A DNA stretch of 64,000 nucleotides from Streptomyces cirratus (lineage in GTDB: Bacteria > Actinomycetota > Actinomycetes > Streptomycetales > Streptomycetaceae): contig NZ_BMVP01000002.1 in the NCBI RefSeq assembly GCF_014650775.1, positions 946,115-1,010,114 of the forward strand, in the 5' to 3' direction. Position numbers and translations under genes: made by a program. Below, piece after piece: positions 29,585 through 40,225 of the stretch. The number at the start of each line of letters is the position of its first letter. The first letter of the stretch is position 1. The notes under the pieces were generated by a model, which was given only the letters and a program-made list of their open reading frames with translations, was not told where the DNA came from and ran no database searches.

Positions 29585-29617
29585 CATCGACCTCCCGCCA
29601 GAGGGAGGGTCAATGCC

Positions 29618-29659
29618 ATGCGCACCCGAATTCTCGTACTTGGAAAGCGCGTCGGCTGA
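29618..29659 (+). CDS. ilvB leader peptide
   Basis: A 13-residue peptide MRTRILVLGKRVG, preceded by GAGGGAGGG. The consecutive Ile-Leu-Val-Leu codons, plus a further Val, match the end products of the pathway. Stalling here on uncharged branched-chain tRNAs would alter folding of the downstream RNA. Actinobacterial ilvB leaders of this kind have been described by comparative analysis. Confidence 0.85.
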   Translation: MRTRILVLGKRVG

Positions 29660-29702
29660 AGCCGGGGTCGGTATATCCCCGCTCCACAACGCCCGACGCG
29701 CT
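29646..29702 (+). promoter_or_regulatory. ilvB leader RNA hairpin next to terminator
   Basis: AGCGCGTCGG (29646-29655), inside the leader-peptide codons, pairs perfectly with CCGACGCGCT (29693-29702), which abuts the terminator. A stalled ribosome at the ILVL codons would affect this stem. The precise antiterminator structure is not certain from inspection. Confidence 0.55.
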
Positions 29703-29736
29703 CCCCTCGCTTGCCTCCCGGCACGAGGGGTTTTTT
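29703..29736 (+). terminator. ilvB attenuator terminator
   Basis: CCCCTCG (29703-29709) pairs with CGAGGGG (29724-29730), followed by six T. It lies between the leader peptide and ilvB, so readthrough must be controlled. Confidence 0.85.
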
Positions 29737-29818
29737 GTTGCACTGGCACACGCCCCCGGCCACGGTCCGGGGGATTCCCGCTCCTCGTAAAACCCTCAGC
29801 TTCGAGAAGAGAATGCCG

Positions 29819-31699
29819 ATGACCGACCAGGCCACCGGGGCCCACCATCCGCAGCCGCGGCCCCGTACGGGTGGACAGCAGTCCGCCGCAGTTGAGCACG
29901 TCACGGGTGCGCAGTCCCTCATCCGCTCTCTCGAAGAGGTGGGGTGCGACACCGTGTTCGGCATCCCGGGCGGCGCCATCCTTCCCGCCTACGACCCGAT
30001 GATGGACAGCAAGAAGGTCCGTCACATCCTGGTCCGCCACGAGCAGGGGGCCGGCCACGCCGCCACCGGCTACGCCCAGGCGACCGGCAAGGTCGGCGTC
30101 TGCATGGCCACCTCGGGCCCCGGCGCCACCAACCTGGTCACCCCGATCGCCGACGCCCACATGGACTCCGTCCCGCTGGTCGCGATCACCGGCCAGGTCT
30201 CCTCCAAGGCGATCGGCACCGACGCCTTCCAGGAAGCGGACATCGTCGGCATCACCATGCCGATCACCAAGCACAACTTCCTGGTCACCAAGGCCGAGGA
30301 CATCCCGCGGACGATCTCCGAGGCGTTCCACATCGCCTCTACCGGCCGCCCCGGCCCGGTCCTCGTCGACATCGCCAAGGACGCGCTCCAGGCGAAGACG
30401 ACCTTCTCCTGGCCGCCCACCCACGACCTCCCCGGTTACCGGCCGGTCACCAAGCCGCACGCCAAGCAGATCCGCGAGGCCGCCAAGCTCATCTGCCAGG
30501 CCAAGCGCCCGGTCCTGTACGTCGGCGGCGGCGTCATGAAGTCCGGCGCGACCGCCGAGCTCAAGGTGCTCGCCGAGCTGACGGGCGTTCCCGTCTGTAC
30601 GACCCTGATGGCGCTGGGCTCCTTCCCCGACAGCCACCCCCTGCACGTCGGCATGCCCGGCATGCACGGCTCGGTCACCGGCGTCACCGCGCTGCAGAAG
30701 TCGGACCTGCTGATCGCGCTCGGCACCCGCTTCGACGACCGCGTCACCGGCAAGCTGGACAGCTTCGCCCCCTTCGCGAAGGTCATCCACGCGGACATCG
30801 ACCCCGCGGAGATCGGCAAGAACCGAGAGGTCGACGTCCCGATCGTCGGCGACGCCCGCGAGGTCATCGCCGACCTGATCCAGGCCGTCCAGGCCGAGCA
30901 CACCGAGGGCGGCGCCGGCGACTACAGCGCCTGGTGGAAGGACCTCAACCGCTGGCGCGAGACGTACCCGCTGGGCTACGACCTGCCCGCCGACGGCATG
31001 CTCTCCCCGCAGCAGGTCATCCAGCGCATCGGTGAACTCGCCCCCGAGCACACGATCTACGCGGCCGGCGTCGGCCAGCACCAGATGTGGGCCTCGCACT
31101 TCGTCAACTACGAGGAGCCCCGCACCTGGCTGAACTCCGGCGGCGCCGGAACCATGGGCTACGCCGTCCCGGCCGCCATGGGCGCCAAGGTCGGCATGCC
31201 CGAGCGCACCGTCTGGGCGATCGACGGCGACGGCTGCTTCCAGATGACCAACCAGGAACTGGTCACCTGTGCGCTGAACAACATCCCGATCAAGGTCGCG
31301 ATCATCAACAACGGCGCGCTGGGCATGGTCCGCCAGTGGCAGACCCTGTTCTACAACCAGCGGTACTCCAACACCGTCCTGCACGCGGACGAGACCGGCC
31401 ACGACACCGTCGGCTCCCAGCTCGGCGAGTCCATCGCCCCCCGCCAGGGCACCCGCGTCCCGGACTTCGTCAAGCTGTCCGAGGCCATGGGCTGCGTCGC
31501 GCTGCGCTGTGAGGACCCGGCGGACCTGGACCGCGTCATCGCCGAGGCCAACGCGATCAACGACCGTACGGTGGTCGTCGACTTCATCGTCCACGAGGAC
31601 GCCATGGTGTGGCCGATGGTCGCCGCCGGCACCTCCAACGACGAGGTCATGGCAGCCCGGGGCGTCCGTCCCGACTTCGGCGACAACGAAGACGACTGA
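29819..31699 (+). CDS. ilvB: Acetolactate synthase large subunit
   Basis: Catalytic subunit of acetohydroxyacid synthase: joins two pyruvates, or pyruvate and 2-oxobutyrate, in the first common step to Val, Leu and Ile. About 626 residues. TPP-binding motif [19 protein letters not shown] to the NN of AIINN; glutamate activator in the IRHEQGA-type segment, here [19 protein letters not shown] domain in the middle. ATG 29819 is eight bases after AGAAGAG; ATG 29813 is too close to it. The 5' leader carries a peptide and attenuator. Followed by ilvN after 31 bases. Confidence 0.98.
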   Translation: MTDQATGAHHPQPRPRTGGQQSAAVEHVTGAQSLIRSLEEVGCDTVFGIPGGAILPAYDPMMDSKKVRHILVRHEQGAGHAATGYAQATGKVGVCMATSGPGATNLVTPIADAHMDSVPLVAITGQVSSKAIGTDAFQEADIVGITMPITKHNFLVTKAEDIPRTISEAFHIASTGRPGPVLVDIAKDALQAKTTFSWPPTHDLPGYRPVTKPHAKQIREAAKLICQAKRPVLYVGGGVMKSGATAELKVLAELTGVPVCTTLMALGSFPDSHPLHVGMPGMHGSVTGVTALQKSDLLIALGTRFDDRVTGKLDSFAPFAKVIHADIDPAEIGKNREVDVPIVGDAREVIADLIQAVQAEHTEGGAGDYSAWWKDLNRWRETYPLGYDLPADGMLSPQQVIQRIGELAPEHTIYAAGVGQHQMWASHFVNYEEPRTWLNSGGAGTMGYAVPAAMGAKVGMPERTVWAIDGDGCFQMTNQELVTCALNNIPIKVAIINNGALGMVRQWQTLFYNQRYSNTVLHADETGHDTVGSQLGESIAPRQGTRVPDFVKLSEAMGCVALRCEDPADLDRVIAEANAINDRTVVVDFIVHEDAMVWPMVAAGTSNDEVMAARGVRPDFGDNEDD

Positions 31700-31730
31700 G
31701 CCGAGAGAGCCGAGAGAGAGAACGCCCCAC

Positions 31731-32255
31731 ATGTCCAAGCACACGCTCTCCGTCCTGGTCGAGAACACGCCCGGCATCCTCGCCCGGATCGCCGCGCTGT
31801 TCTCCCGCCGCGGGTTCAACATCGACTCCCTCGCGGTCGGCGTCACCGAGCACCCCGACATCTCGCGCATCACCATCGTCGTGAACGTCGAGGACCTTCC
31901 GCTGGAGCAGGTGACCAAGCAGCTGAACAAGCTGGTCAACGTGCTCAAGATCGTCGAGCTGGAACCGCACAGCGCCATCGAGCGCGAACTCGTTCTGGTG
32001 AAGGTCCGCGCCGACAACGAGACCCGCTCCCAGATCGTCGAGATCGTCCAGCTGTTCCGCGCCAAGACGGTCGACGTCTCCCCGGAGGCCGTCACCATCG
32101 AGGCCACCGGCGGCAGCGACAAGCTCGGCGCCATGCTCAAGATGCTGGAACCCTTCGGCATCAAGGAGCTCGTGCAGTCCGGCACGATCGCCATAGGGCG
32201 TGGCGGCCGGTCCATCACGGACCGCAGCCTGCGCGCGCTCGACCGCAGCGCCTGA
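31731..32255 (+). CDS. ilvN: Acetolactate synthase small (regulatory) subunit
   Basis: A 174-residue regulatory subunit that binds valine through its N-terminal ACT domain (LSVLVENTPGILARIAALFS, then RGFNIDSLAVG) and stimulates IlvB. The C-terminal domain is also typical (RAKTVDVSPEAVTIEATG). Length is normal. It is the second gene of ilvBNC; a 149-base gap precedes ilvC. Confidence 0.97.
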   Translation: MSKHTLSVLVENTPGILARIAALFSRRGFNIDSLAVGVTEHPDISRITIVVNVEDLPLEQVTKQLNKLVNVLKIVELEPHSAIERELVLVKVRADNETRSQIVEIVQLFRAKTVDVSPEAVTIEATGGSDKLGAMLKMLEPFGIKELVQSGTIAIGRGGRSITDRSLRALDRSA

Positions 32256-32299
32256 CCGATCGCCCCGCGCGGCGGCCTCGCGCGGTGACTCGCCGGTGA

Positions 32300-33406
<1,107 letters not shown>

Positions 33407-33416
33407 TCTCGTGAGG

Positions 33417-33449
33417 CCGCGGGGCCGGGACCTGGTCCCGGCCCCGCGG
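33417..33449 (+). terminator. Perfect 15-bp hairpin after ilvC
   Basis: CCGCGGGGCCGGGAC (33417-33431) and GTCCCGGCCCCGCGG (33435-33449) pair fully with a three-base loop. There is no T tail, as is usual in Streptomyces. The rest of the 306-base gap to serA (33450-33712) holds no recognisable gene and presumably the serA promoter. Confidence 0.75.
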
Positions 33450-33712
33450 TGCATCACCCGCCCGGGCCGCCGCGGTGTCGCCGCGGAGCCCATCCGGCCG
33501 GATCGCCACCCTCAGAAGCCGCCGGTTGTCCACCCCGGCCAATCACGGACGGGTGATCCTTCCGTACAGGCGGAGTTCCGGCCCGGAAGCGCCACTACAC
33601 TGCTCAACACAACGCGTCAGGCCCACAGTGTCGTGCGTCTTCCACGCGGCTACCCCCTCCACCGCCTGCGGCCGTCGGGACGGCCGTCCGCACTGGACCT
33701 GTGAGGACCCAC

Positions 33713-35302
33713 GTGAGCTCGAAACCTGTCGTACTCATCGCCGAAGAGCTGTCGCCCGCCACCGTGGACGCGCTCGGCCCCGACTTCGAGATCCGGCACG
33801 TCAACGGAGCCGACCGCGCGGAACTGCTGCCCGCGATCGTCGACGTCGACGCGATCTTGGTGCGCTCCGCCACCAAGGTCGACGCCGAGGCCATCGCCGC
33901 CGCGAAGAAGCTCAAGGTCGTCGCCCGCGCCGGTGTCGGCCTGGACAACGTCGACGTCTCCGCCGCCACCAAGGCCGGCGTGATGGTCGTGAACGCGCCG
34001 ACCTCGAACATCGTGACCGCCGCCGAACTGGCCTGCGGTCTGCTCGTCGCCACCGCCCGCAACATCCCGCAGGCCAACACCGCCCTCAAGAACGGTGAGT
34101 GGAAGCGGAACAAGTACACCGGTGTCGAGCTGAGCGAGAAGACCCTCGGCGTCGTCGGCCTCGGCCGCATCGGCGTCCTGGTCGCCCAGCGCATGTCGGC
34201 CTTCGGCATGAAGGTCGTCGCGTACGACCCCTACGTACAGCCCGCGCGCGCCGCCCAGATGGGCGTCAAGATGCTGACGCTGGACGAGCTGCTGGAGGTC
34301 GCGGACTTCATCACCGTGCACCTGCCCAAGACCCCCGAGACCCTCGGTCTCATCGGGGACGAGGCCCTGCACAAGGTGAAGCCGTCCGTCCGTATCGTCA
34401 ACGCCGCCCGCGGCGGGATCGTGGACGAGGCCGCGCTGTACTCGGCCATCAAGGAGGGCCGCGTCGCCGGCGCCGGCCTGGACGTGTACGCGAAGGAACC
34501 CTGCACGGACTCCCCGCTGTTCGAGCTCGACCAGGTCGTCTGCACCCCGCACCTCGGCGCGTCCACGGACGAGGCCCAGGAGAAGGCCGGTGTCTCGGTC
34601 GCCAAGTCGGTGCGCCTCGCCCTCGCCGGTGAGCTCGTGCCCGACGCGGTCAACGTCCAGGGCGGCGTCATCGCCGAGGACGTGCGTCCCGGCCTGCCGC
34701 TCGCCGAGAAGCTCGGCCGCATCTTCACCGCCCTCGCGGGCGAGGTCGCGGTCCGCCTCGACGTCGAGGTCTGCGGCGAGATCACCCAGCACGACGTCAA
34801 GGTGCTGGAACTCTCCGCCCTCAAGGGCGTGTTCGAGGACGTCGTCGACGAGACGGTCTCCTACGTCAACGCGCCGCTGTTCGCGCAGGAACGCGGTGTC
34901 GAGGTCCGGCTGACCACCAGCTCGGAGTCCCCGGACCACCGCAACGTGGTGACCGTGCGCGGCACCCTGTCGGACGGTCAGGAGGTCTCGGTCTCCGGCA
35001 CGCTCGCGGGCCCCAAGCACCTCCAGAAGATCGTGGGCATCGGCGAGTACGACCTCGACCTCGCGCTCGCCGACCAGATGATCGTCCTGCGCTACGCCGA
35101 CCGCCCGGGCGTCGTCGGCACCGTCGGCCGCATCCTCGGCGAGGCCGGCCTCAACATCGCGGGCATGCAGGTCGCCCGCGCCGAGGAGGGCGGCGAGGCG
35201 CTCGGCGTGCTCACGGTCGACGCCGAGGTCCCGGTCAACGTCCTCGCGGACATCGCCGCCGAGATCGGCGCCGTCTCGGCGCGCACGGTCAGCCTCACCT
35301 GA
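33713..35302 (+). CDS. serA: D-3-phosphoglycerate dehydrogenase
   Basis: First step of serine synthesis: oxidises 3-phosphoglycerate with NAD+. The 529-residue product is the long (type I, mycobacterial-like) form. The nucleotide-binding motif is LGVVGLGRIGVLVAQR; active-site Arg region NAARGGIVDEAAL; His in CTPHLGASTDEAQ; then an intervening domain and a C-terminal ACT domain (DRPGVVGTVGRILGEAGLNI) that may bind serine. GTG 33713 is preceded by GAGGA; GTG 33701 is an in-frame alternative. Confidence 0.97.
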   Translation: MSSKPVVLIAEELSPATVDALGPDFEIRHVNGADRAELLPAIVDVDAILVRSATKVDAEAIAAAKKLKVVARAGVGLDNVDVSAATKAGVMVVNAPTSNIVTAAELACGLLVATARNIPQANTALKNGEWKRNKYTGVELSEKTLGVVGLGRIGVLVAQRMSAFGMKVVAYDPYVQPARAAQMGVKMLTLDELLEVADFITVHLPKTPETLGLIGDEALHKVKPSVRIVNAARGGIVDEAALYSAIKEGRVAGAGLDVYAKEPCTDSPLFELDQVVCTPHLGASTDEAQEKAGVSVAKSVRLALAGELVPDAVNVQGGVIAEDVRPGLPLAEKLGRIFTALAGEVAVRLDVEVCGEITQHDVKVLELSALKGVFEDVVDETVSYVNAPLFAQERGVEVRLTTSSESPDHRNVVTVRGTLSDGQEVSVSGTLAGPKHLQKIVGIGEYDLDLALADQMIVLRYADRPGVVGTVGRILGEAGLNIAGMQVARAEEGGEALGVLTVDAEVPVNVLADIAAEIGAVSARTVSLT

Positions 35303-35318
35303 TCCGCCGTACGACTGA

Positions 35319-35360
35319 GCGGAAGGGCCCGGGTGTTCCCCCGGGCCCTTCCGCTTTTTT
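35319..35360 (+). terminator. Strong bidirectional terminator after serA
   Basis: GCGGAAGGGCCCGGG (35319-35333) pairs perfectly with CCCGGGCCCTTCCGC (35340-35354), followed by six T. It separates the convergent serA and MFS genes. Confidence 0.9.
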
Positions 35361-35372
35361 CTTCTACGAAGC

Positions 35373-36914
35373 TCAGTGCGCGAGGGCTCCGGGAGCCTCG
35401 GCCGGCTCCGCCGCGGCCGGGGCAGGAGCTCCGATACCCCGCATCGAGACCACCGCGAACACCGCCGCCGCGAGCAGCAGCGCCGTGCCGCCCCAGGCCG
35501 CGTACCGCATCCCGTGGACGAAGGCCTCCCGGGCCAGCGTCAGGACCTGCCCGCCCGCGTCCCCGCCGAGCCGCTGGGCCACCGCGACCGCGCCGCCCAG
35601 GGTCTCCCGTACGGCGGGGTCCGCGCCGTCCAGGTCACCGCGGTAGACGGCGGTCCCGAGGCTGCCGAGGAGCGCCATCCCGAGGGCCCCGCCGAACTCC
35701 TGGCCCGTCTCCAGCAGCGAGGCGGCCGAACCGGCCTTCTCGGCGGGGGCCGATCCCAGCGCCATGTCGGAGACGAGGGACATCACCGTCACGATGCCGG
35801 AGGCGAGGACACCCGCCGCGACCAGCAGCAACACCAGCGAGTCGGTGTCGAGGAACCCCATCAGGGCGAACCCGGCGGCGGCGAGGACGAACCCGCCGGC
35901 AATGACGTGGGCCCGGTCGGTCTTCTGCGCGATGGCCGCACCGACGGGGGCGGCGGCGCCGATGGCGAGCGAGGGGGCGAGGCTCCACAGGGCCGCTTCG
36001 AGCGTGCCCATGCCCAGGACCGACTGGAGGTACTGGGTGGTGAAGTAGGCGGAGCCCATCATGGCGAAGGCGGCGACGGTGTTGAGACCGATGCCCGCGC
36101 CGAAGCCGCGGCCCCGGAAGAGCGCCCGGCTGATCATGGCGTCCTCACGGGTGCGCTGGCGGCGCAGGAACACGTAGCCGAAGACCAGGCCGACCGCGAC
36201 GCAGCCGAGGTAGAGCGGCTCGAACCCCTCGGCGGCGATCTCCTTGAGGCCGTAGACCAGCGGCAGGACGGCGGCCGTCGACAGCGGGACGCTCAGCAGG
36301 TCGAAGCGGCCGGGGGCCGGGTCCTTGAACTCCGGGACCAGCACGGGGACCAGGAGCAGCAGGAGCAGCATCGCGGGGACGTTGATGAGGAAGACCGAAC
36401 CCCACCAGAAGTGGTTCAGCAGCAGGCCGCTCATCACGGAGCCGAGCGCGATGCCGCCGGTCATGACGCCGGACCAGATCGCGATGGCCTGGCCGCGCTG
36501 CTTGGCGTCCTGGAAGAGGTTGCGCACCAGCGCCAGCGTGGACGGCATCAGGGTCGCACCGCCGATGCCGAGCAGTACGCGGGCCGCGATCAGCATCTCC
36601 GGGCTGGTGGCGTAGGCGGCGCCGACGGAGGCGAGACCGAAGGCGGCCGCGCCCATCAGCAGCAGCTTGCGGCGGCCGATCCGGTCGCCCAGCGAACCCA
36701 TGGTGATGAGCAGTCCGGAGAGGGCGAAGGCGTAACTGTCGAAGATCCACAGCTGCTGGGTCGAACTCGGGTCCAGCTGGCGGGTGATGGCGGGGATGGC
36801 GAAGTAGAGGACGGAGACGTCCATCGAGACCAGGAGCAGGGGCAGCACGAGGACGGTGAAGGCGATCCATTCACGGCGGCCGGCGAGGCGTGCTGTAGCA
36901 GCGGGGTTCGTCAT
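35373..36914 (-). CDS. MFS drug transporter, DHA2 (14-helix) type
   Basis: A 513-residue membrane exporter of the DHA2 family (QacA/EmrB-like). Motif A is present in LGDRIGRRKLLLMGAAAFGL and motif C in VLLGIGGATLMPSTLALV; helices are spread through the whole protein, consistent with 14. The likely start is ATG 36914; TTG 36923 is in frame. It is divergent from a TetR gene across a 102-base region with repeated GTCT/AGAC half-sites, so it is very probably TetR-repressed. The substrate is unknown. Confidence 0.92.
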   Translation of the reverse strand: MTNPAATARLAGRREWIAFTVLVLPLLLVSMDVSVLYFAIPAITRQLDPSSTQQLWIFDSYAFALSGLLITMGSLGDRIGRRKLLLMGAAAFGLASVGAAYATSPEMLIAARVLLGIGGATLMPSTLALVRNLFQDAKQRGQAIAIWSGVMTGGIALGSVMSGLLLNHFWWGSVFLINVPAMLLLLLLVPVLVPEFKDPAPGRFDLLSVPLSTAAVLPLVYGLKEIAAEGFEPLYLGCVAVGLVFGYVFLRRQRTREDAMISRALFRGRGFGAGIGLNTVAAFAMMGSAYFTTQYLQSVLGMGTLEAALWSLAPSLAIGAAAPVGAAIAQKTDRAHVIAGGFVLAAAGFALMGFLDTDSLVLLLVAAGVLASGIVTVMSLVSDMALGSAPAEKAGSAASLLETGQEFGGALGMALLGSLGTAVYRGDLDGADPAVRETLGGAVAVAQRLGGDAGGQVLTLAREAFVHGMRYAAWGGTALLLAAAVFAVVSMRGIGAPAPAAAEPAEAPGALAH

Positions 36915-36926
36915 GAGAAGCAATGT

Positions 36927-36960
36927 ACAGACGTCATAAACGCTTGTCTAGTACGTCTGT
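36927..36960. promoter_or_regulatory. Candidate TetR operator between MFS and TetR genes
   Basis: ACAGACGT (36927-36934) and ACGTCTGT (36953-36960) form an inverted repeat with an 18-base spacer. CGCTTGTCT occurs inside the spacer and again before the tetR ATG, and AGACACTCGTCT lies between, giving several GTCT/AGAC half-sites. Confidence 0.55.
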
Positions 36961-37016
36961 GTGGAACATTCGTCAGAGACACTCGTCTATGACGCTTGTC
37001 TTGTTATGCTGCGGCC

Positions 37017-37622
37017 ATGGGACATCGTGAAGATCTGCTCGTGGGCGCGAAGAAGTGCCTGATGGAGAAGGGTTTCGTGCGGACCACCGCGCGCGACATC
37101 GTCAACGCCTCCGGTACGAACCTGGCGTCCATCGGCTACCACTACGGCTCCAAGGACGCGCTGCTGACCCAGGCCTACATCGAACTCATCCAGCAGTGGG
37201 GCGACACCTGGACGGCCGACAGGGTCGGCGAGGACGGCTCGCTGGAACGGTTCCGCTCGGTGTGGGAGGGCATCGTGTCCGGGCACGAGCAGAGCGGTCC
37301 GCTGTGGGCGGCGAGCATGGAGGTCGCACTGGGCGGCGAGCGGCTGCCGCAGCTGCGCCAACTCCTCGCAGCCTCGCAGGGCGAGGGGCGCAAGGGAATG
37401 ATCGCGCTCATGACGGGCAGGCCGGAGGAGGAGCTGACGGACCGGGAGGTGCGCACCCTCGGGGCGTTCTACCAGGCGCTCCTGAACGGCCTGATGATCC
37501 AGTGGATCTTCGACCCCGAATCGGCGGCCACGGCCGAGGAGTTCACCGAGGGCATGCGCATGGCCGCCGAGGGCATCTTCCGGGCCGCGGGGGCACGGGC
37601 GAAGGGCGACGACGACGCGTAG
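37017..37622 (+). CDS. TetR-family regulator of the MFS exporter
   Basis: A 201-residue repressor. N-terminal helix-turn-helix: TTARDIVNASGTNLASIGYH, then YGSKDALLTQAY, the usual recognition-helix ending. The C-terminal ligand domain is variable. It is divergent from the MFS gene and probably binds the intergenic repeats. ATG 37017 fits; no strong ribosome site is visible and the mRNA may have a short leader. Confidence 0.92.
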   Translation: MGHREDLLVGAKKCLMEKGFVRTTARDIVNASGTNLASIGYHYGSKDALLTQAYIELIQQWGDTWTADRVGEDGSLERFRSVWEGIVSGHEQSGPLWAASMEVALGGERLPQLRQLLAASQGEGRKGMIALMTGRPEEELTDREVRTLGAFYQALLNGLMIQWIFDPESAATAEEFTEGMRMAAEGIFRAAGARAKGDDDA

Positions 37623-37716
37623 CGGGCGCGGCGGTCGGGGGAACCGGGGGAAAACCGTGCGGCGCCCGGTCATGCCGTGTGGCTATCGTCGCTGGTCACC
37701 CCCTAAGGAGGCCAAA

Positions 37717-38877
37717 GTGACGGACTGGACCACCACCCCTGTCGGACCCCACATCCTGCGCGGTGCGCTCGAACTGGAACGCACCGCCCGGGGGTTGCTC
37801 CCGCACCGGCTCCCGGGCCGGGCGCGCCGGCAGTGCCCCGACCCCTACCTCGCCATGGTCGAGTCCCAGCCCTCCGGAGTGCGGCTCGCGTTCCGCACCC
37901 GTGCCACCGCCGTCGAACTGGACGTGCTGCCAACGAAGGTGGTCTACCGGGACGCCCCGACGCCACCGGACGGCCTGTACGAGCTGGTCGTCGACGGGCG
38001 TCTGACGGCCCGGGCCATCGCCGCGGGCGGGAACGTGCGCACCGTCGACATGATGGCCGGATCGGCGGTGACCGAACCCGGACCGGTCACCACCGTCCGG
38101 TTCACCGGGCTGGCCGCCGGGGAGAAGGACATCGAGATCTGGCTGCCGCAGGCGGAGATCACCGAGCTGGTGGCCCTGCGGACGGACGCGCCCGTCAGTG
38201 AGGCGGCCGATCACGGCCGCCGGGTGTGGCTGCACCACGGCAGTTCGATCAGCCACGGTTCGAGGGACTCCGGTCCGACCGGGACGTGGCCGGCCGTCGC
38301 CGCGCGCGCGGGCGGCGTGGAGCTGATCAACCTGGGACTGGGCGGCAACGCCCTGCTCGACCCCTTCACCGCGCGGGCCATGCGGGACACCCCCGCCGAC
38401 CTGATCAGCATCAAGATCGGCATCAACCTGGTCAACACCGACCTGATGCGGCTGCGCGCCTTCGGCCCGGCGGTCCACGGCTTCCTCGACACCCTCCGCG
38501 AGGGGCACCCGAGCGCGCCGCTGCTCGTCGTCTCGCCGATCCTGTGCCCGGTCCAGGAGGACACCCCCGGGCCCCTGGCACCGGAGTTCGAGGGCGGGAC
38601 GCTGCGGTTCCGGGCGACGGGCGACCCGGCGGAGCGCGCCGCCGGGCGGCTGACGCTGGGCGTCATCCGGGACGAGCTGGCCCGGATCACGGCGGCCCGG
38701 GCGGCCGAGGACCCCAACCTGCACTACCTGGACGGCCGCGCCCTCTACGGAGAGCCGGACCTCGCCGAACTCCCCCTCCCGGACGGCCTCCACCCCGACG
38801 CCGCCGGCCACCGCCGCATCGGCGACCGCTTCGCGGAGCACGCCTTCGGCGAGAGGGGCCCCTTCGCGTCGAAGTAG
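37717..38877 (+). CDS. SGNH/GDSL-type hydrolase
   Basis: A 386-residue protein. The C-terminal ~200 residues are an SGNH esterase/lipase domain: block I HHGSSISHG with the nucleophile Ser, block II Gly in GLGGNALL, block III in IKIGINL, and block V Asp-His in DGLHPDAAGH. The N-terminal ~180 residues look like a beta-sandwich (carbohydrate-esterase-2-like) domain. There is no signal peptide, so I expect a cytoplasmic enzyme. GTG 37717 follows AAGGAGG. It is convergent with the pucR-type gene, nine bases apart. Confidence 0.88.
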   Translation: MTDWTTTPVGPHILRGALELERTARGLLPHRLPGRARRQCPDPYLAMVESQPSGVRLAFRTRATAVELDVLPTKVVYRDAPTPPDGLYELVVDGRLTARAIAAGGNVRTVDMMAGSAVTEPGPVTTVRFTGLAAGEKDIEIWLPQAEITELVALRTDAPVSEAADHGRRVWLHHGSSISHGSRDSGPTGTWPAVAARAGGVELINLGLGGNALLDPFTARAMRDTPADLISIKIGINLVNTDLMRLRAFGPAVHGFLDTLREGHPSAPLLVVSPILCPVQEDTPGPLAPEFEGGTLRFRATGDPAERAAGRLTLGVIRDELARITAARAAEDPNLHYLDGRALYGEPDLAELPLPDGLHPDAAGHRRIGDRFAEHAFGERGPFASK

Positions 38878-38886
38878 CCGCCCCGG

Positions 38887-40026
38887 TCAGAGCAGGCGGG
38901 CCGTTTTGAGGGCCATGTGGAGCAGGAGGCGGTCTTCGCCCTCGTCCAGGTCGAGGCCCGTCAGGAGCTCCACTCGGCCCAGCCGGTAGTACAGGGTCTG
39001 GCGGTGGATGCCGAGGGCGGCCGCCGCGCGGCCTGCTTGGCCCGCGCAGTCGAGGAAGACCTCGGCCGTGCGGGCCAGTTCGCGGTGGGCCGGGGCGAGG
39101 AGGGGGCGGGTCGCCGGGTCGTCCGGCGGGGTCGTCGCCAGCGTGGCCAGCATCCGGTACGGGCCGATCGCCGACCACCGCGCCACCGGGCCGAGCCGGG
39201 GCTGGGCGGCCGCCGCCCGGGCCGCCGCCCAGGCCTGCGACCAGGCATCGGCGAGCCCCGCGGTCCCGCGCCGGGGCTCCGCGATCCCGGCGCTCGCCCC
39301 GCCCCCCCGGGTCAGCAGCCGGGCCGTCACCGTTTCCGCCGGGGTCAGGGCGTCCGCCGAGCGGAGCCTGACCAGCAGCGCCAGGCCGGGCGCGCCCGGG
39401 GACGGCGCCACGCACACCGCCGCCACGCCCGGCACCGAGCCCGGCGCCTCCCCGGCCCACGGGGTCAGGCACACCACGGCGTGCAGGCCGTCGCCGTCCG
39501 GGCCGAGGGCGGAGCGCAGCGCGGACTCCGCCATCTCCCGCTCCCAGCCCCGGCCGGCGGTGAGCGCCGTACGGAACTCCCGCGACAGGTCCGCGCCCGC
39601 CCTGGCCTCCTGCGCGAGCAGCACCCCGATCCGCTCGGCGACCTCCATGGCGGAGGCCAGCGCCGCCGGGCCGGGTCCCGCGCCCGATCCGGGTTCCGGA
39701 TCCAGCAGCCACACGTAGCCCTGCACGACGCCCCGGTACCGCACCGGCAGGCAGATCCGGCCCCGGAACACCCCCGCGTCCGGCGCCGCCGGGATCCGTA
39801 CCGGTCCGGTGGCGCGGGCGATGCCGAACGCCTCGAACCAGGCGCGGACGGCCGCCGTCGACTGCCGGGTGAGGATCGAACGGGTGCGTACCGGGTCCAT
39901 GGCGAGATCGTCATCGCTGTCGTGCGCGCCGAAGGCGATGAGGCGGAAGTCCCGGTTCTCCAGCGTCGCCGGTGCGCCGACCAGCGCCGAGATCTCGTCC
40001 ACCAGGTCCTGGTAATCGCCCTTCAC
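38887..40026 (-). CDS. PucR/CdaR-family regulator of proline catabolism
   Basis: About 379 residues. The N-terminal part is a GAF-like/sensor region ([40 protein letters not shown]). The C-terminal PucR helix-turn-helix is [20 protein letters not shown]. It is divergent from the proline dehydrogenase gene, so it very likely controls proline use, as is known for related Streptomyces loci. The start is either GTG 40026 (GGGAG upstream) or ATG 40065 (no ribosome site); I prefer the GTG. Confidence 0.85.
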   Translation of the reverse strand: MKGDYQDLVDEISALVGAPATLENRDFRLIAFGAHDSDDDLAMDPVRTRSILTRQSTAAVRAWFEAFGIARATGPVRIPAAPDAGVFRGRICLPVRYRGVVQGYVWLLDPEPGSGAGPGPAALASAMEVAERIGVLLAQEARAGADLSREFRTALTAGRGWEREMAESALRSALGPDGDGLHAVVCLTPWAGEAPGSVPGVAAVCVAPSPGAPGLALLVRLRSADALTPAETVTARLLTRGGGASAGIAEPRRGTAGLADAWSQAWAAARAAAAQPRLGPVARWSAIGPYRMLATLATTPPDDPATRPLLAPAHRELARTAEVFLDCAGQAGRAAAALGIHRQTLYYRLGRVELLTGLDLDEGEDRLLLHMALKTARLL

Positions 40027-40093
40027 CCGCACATTCTCCCACCCCCGGAACCGGCCGTCAGACATGTGTATGAGATAGCCGCCACGGATGCGT

Positions 40094-40103
40094 GACAGCT
40101 GTC
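40094..40103. promoter_or_regulatory. Palindrome GACAGCTGTC in divergent proline promoter region
   Basis: A perfect 10-bp palindrome between the pucR-type gene and the proline dehydrogenase gene. It is a candidate operator; no consensus is known to me. Confidence 0.35.
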
Positions 40104-40225
40104 GATAGCAGAGGATCGTGGAGATCCTTAGGTTTCACGGTGGTTTTACTTGCGTTTTTCTTACGTCCCCCGCCCATCCGGCGACGGATCGTATGTCCGC
40201 TTCTGCCACCCGTTGGAGGTGCCCC

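Noticed and set aside
29581..29586. TTGACA as a -35 box for the ilvB leader
   Set aside because: No -10 box is found at 16-19 bases downstream, and it overlaps the stop codon of the GGDEF-EAL gene; likely chance.
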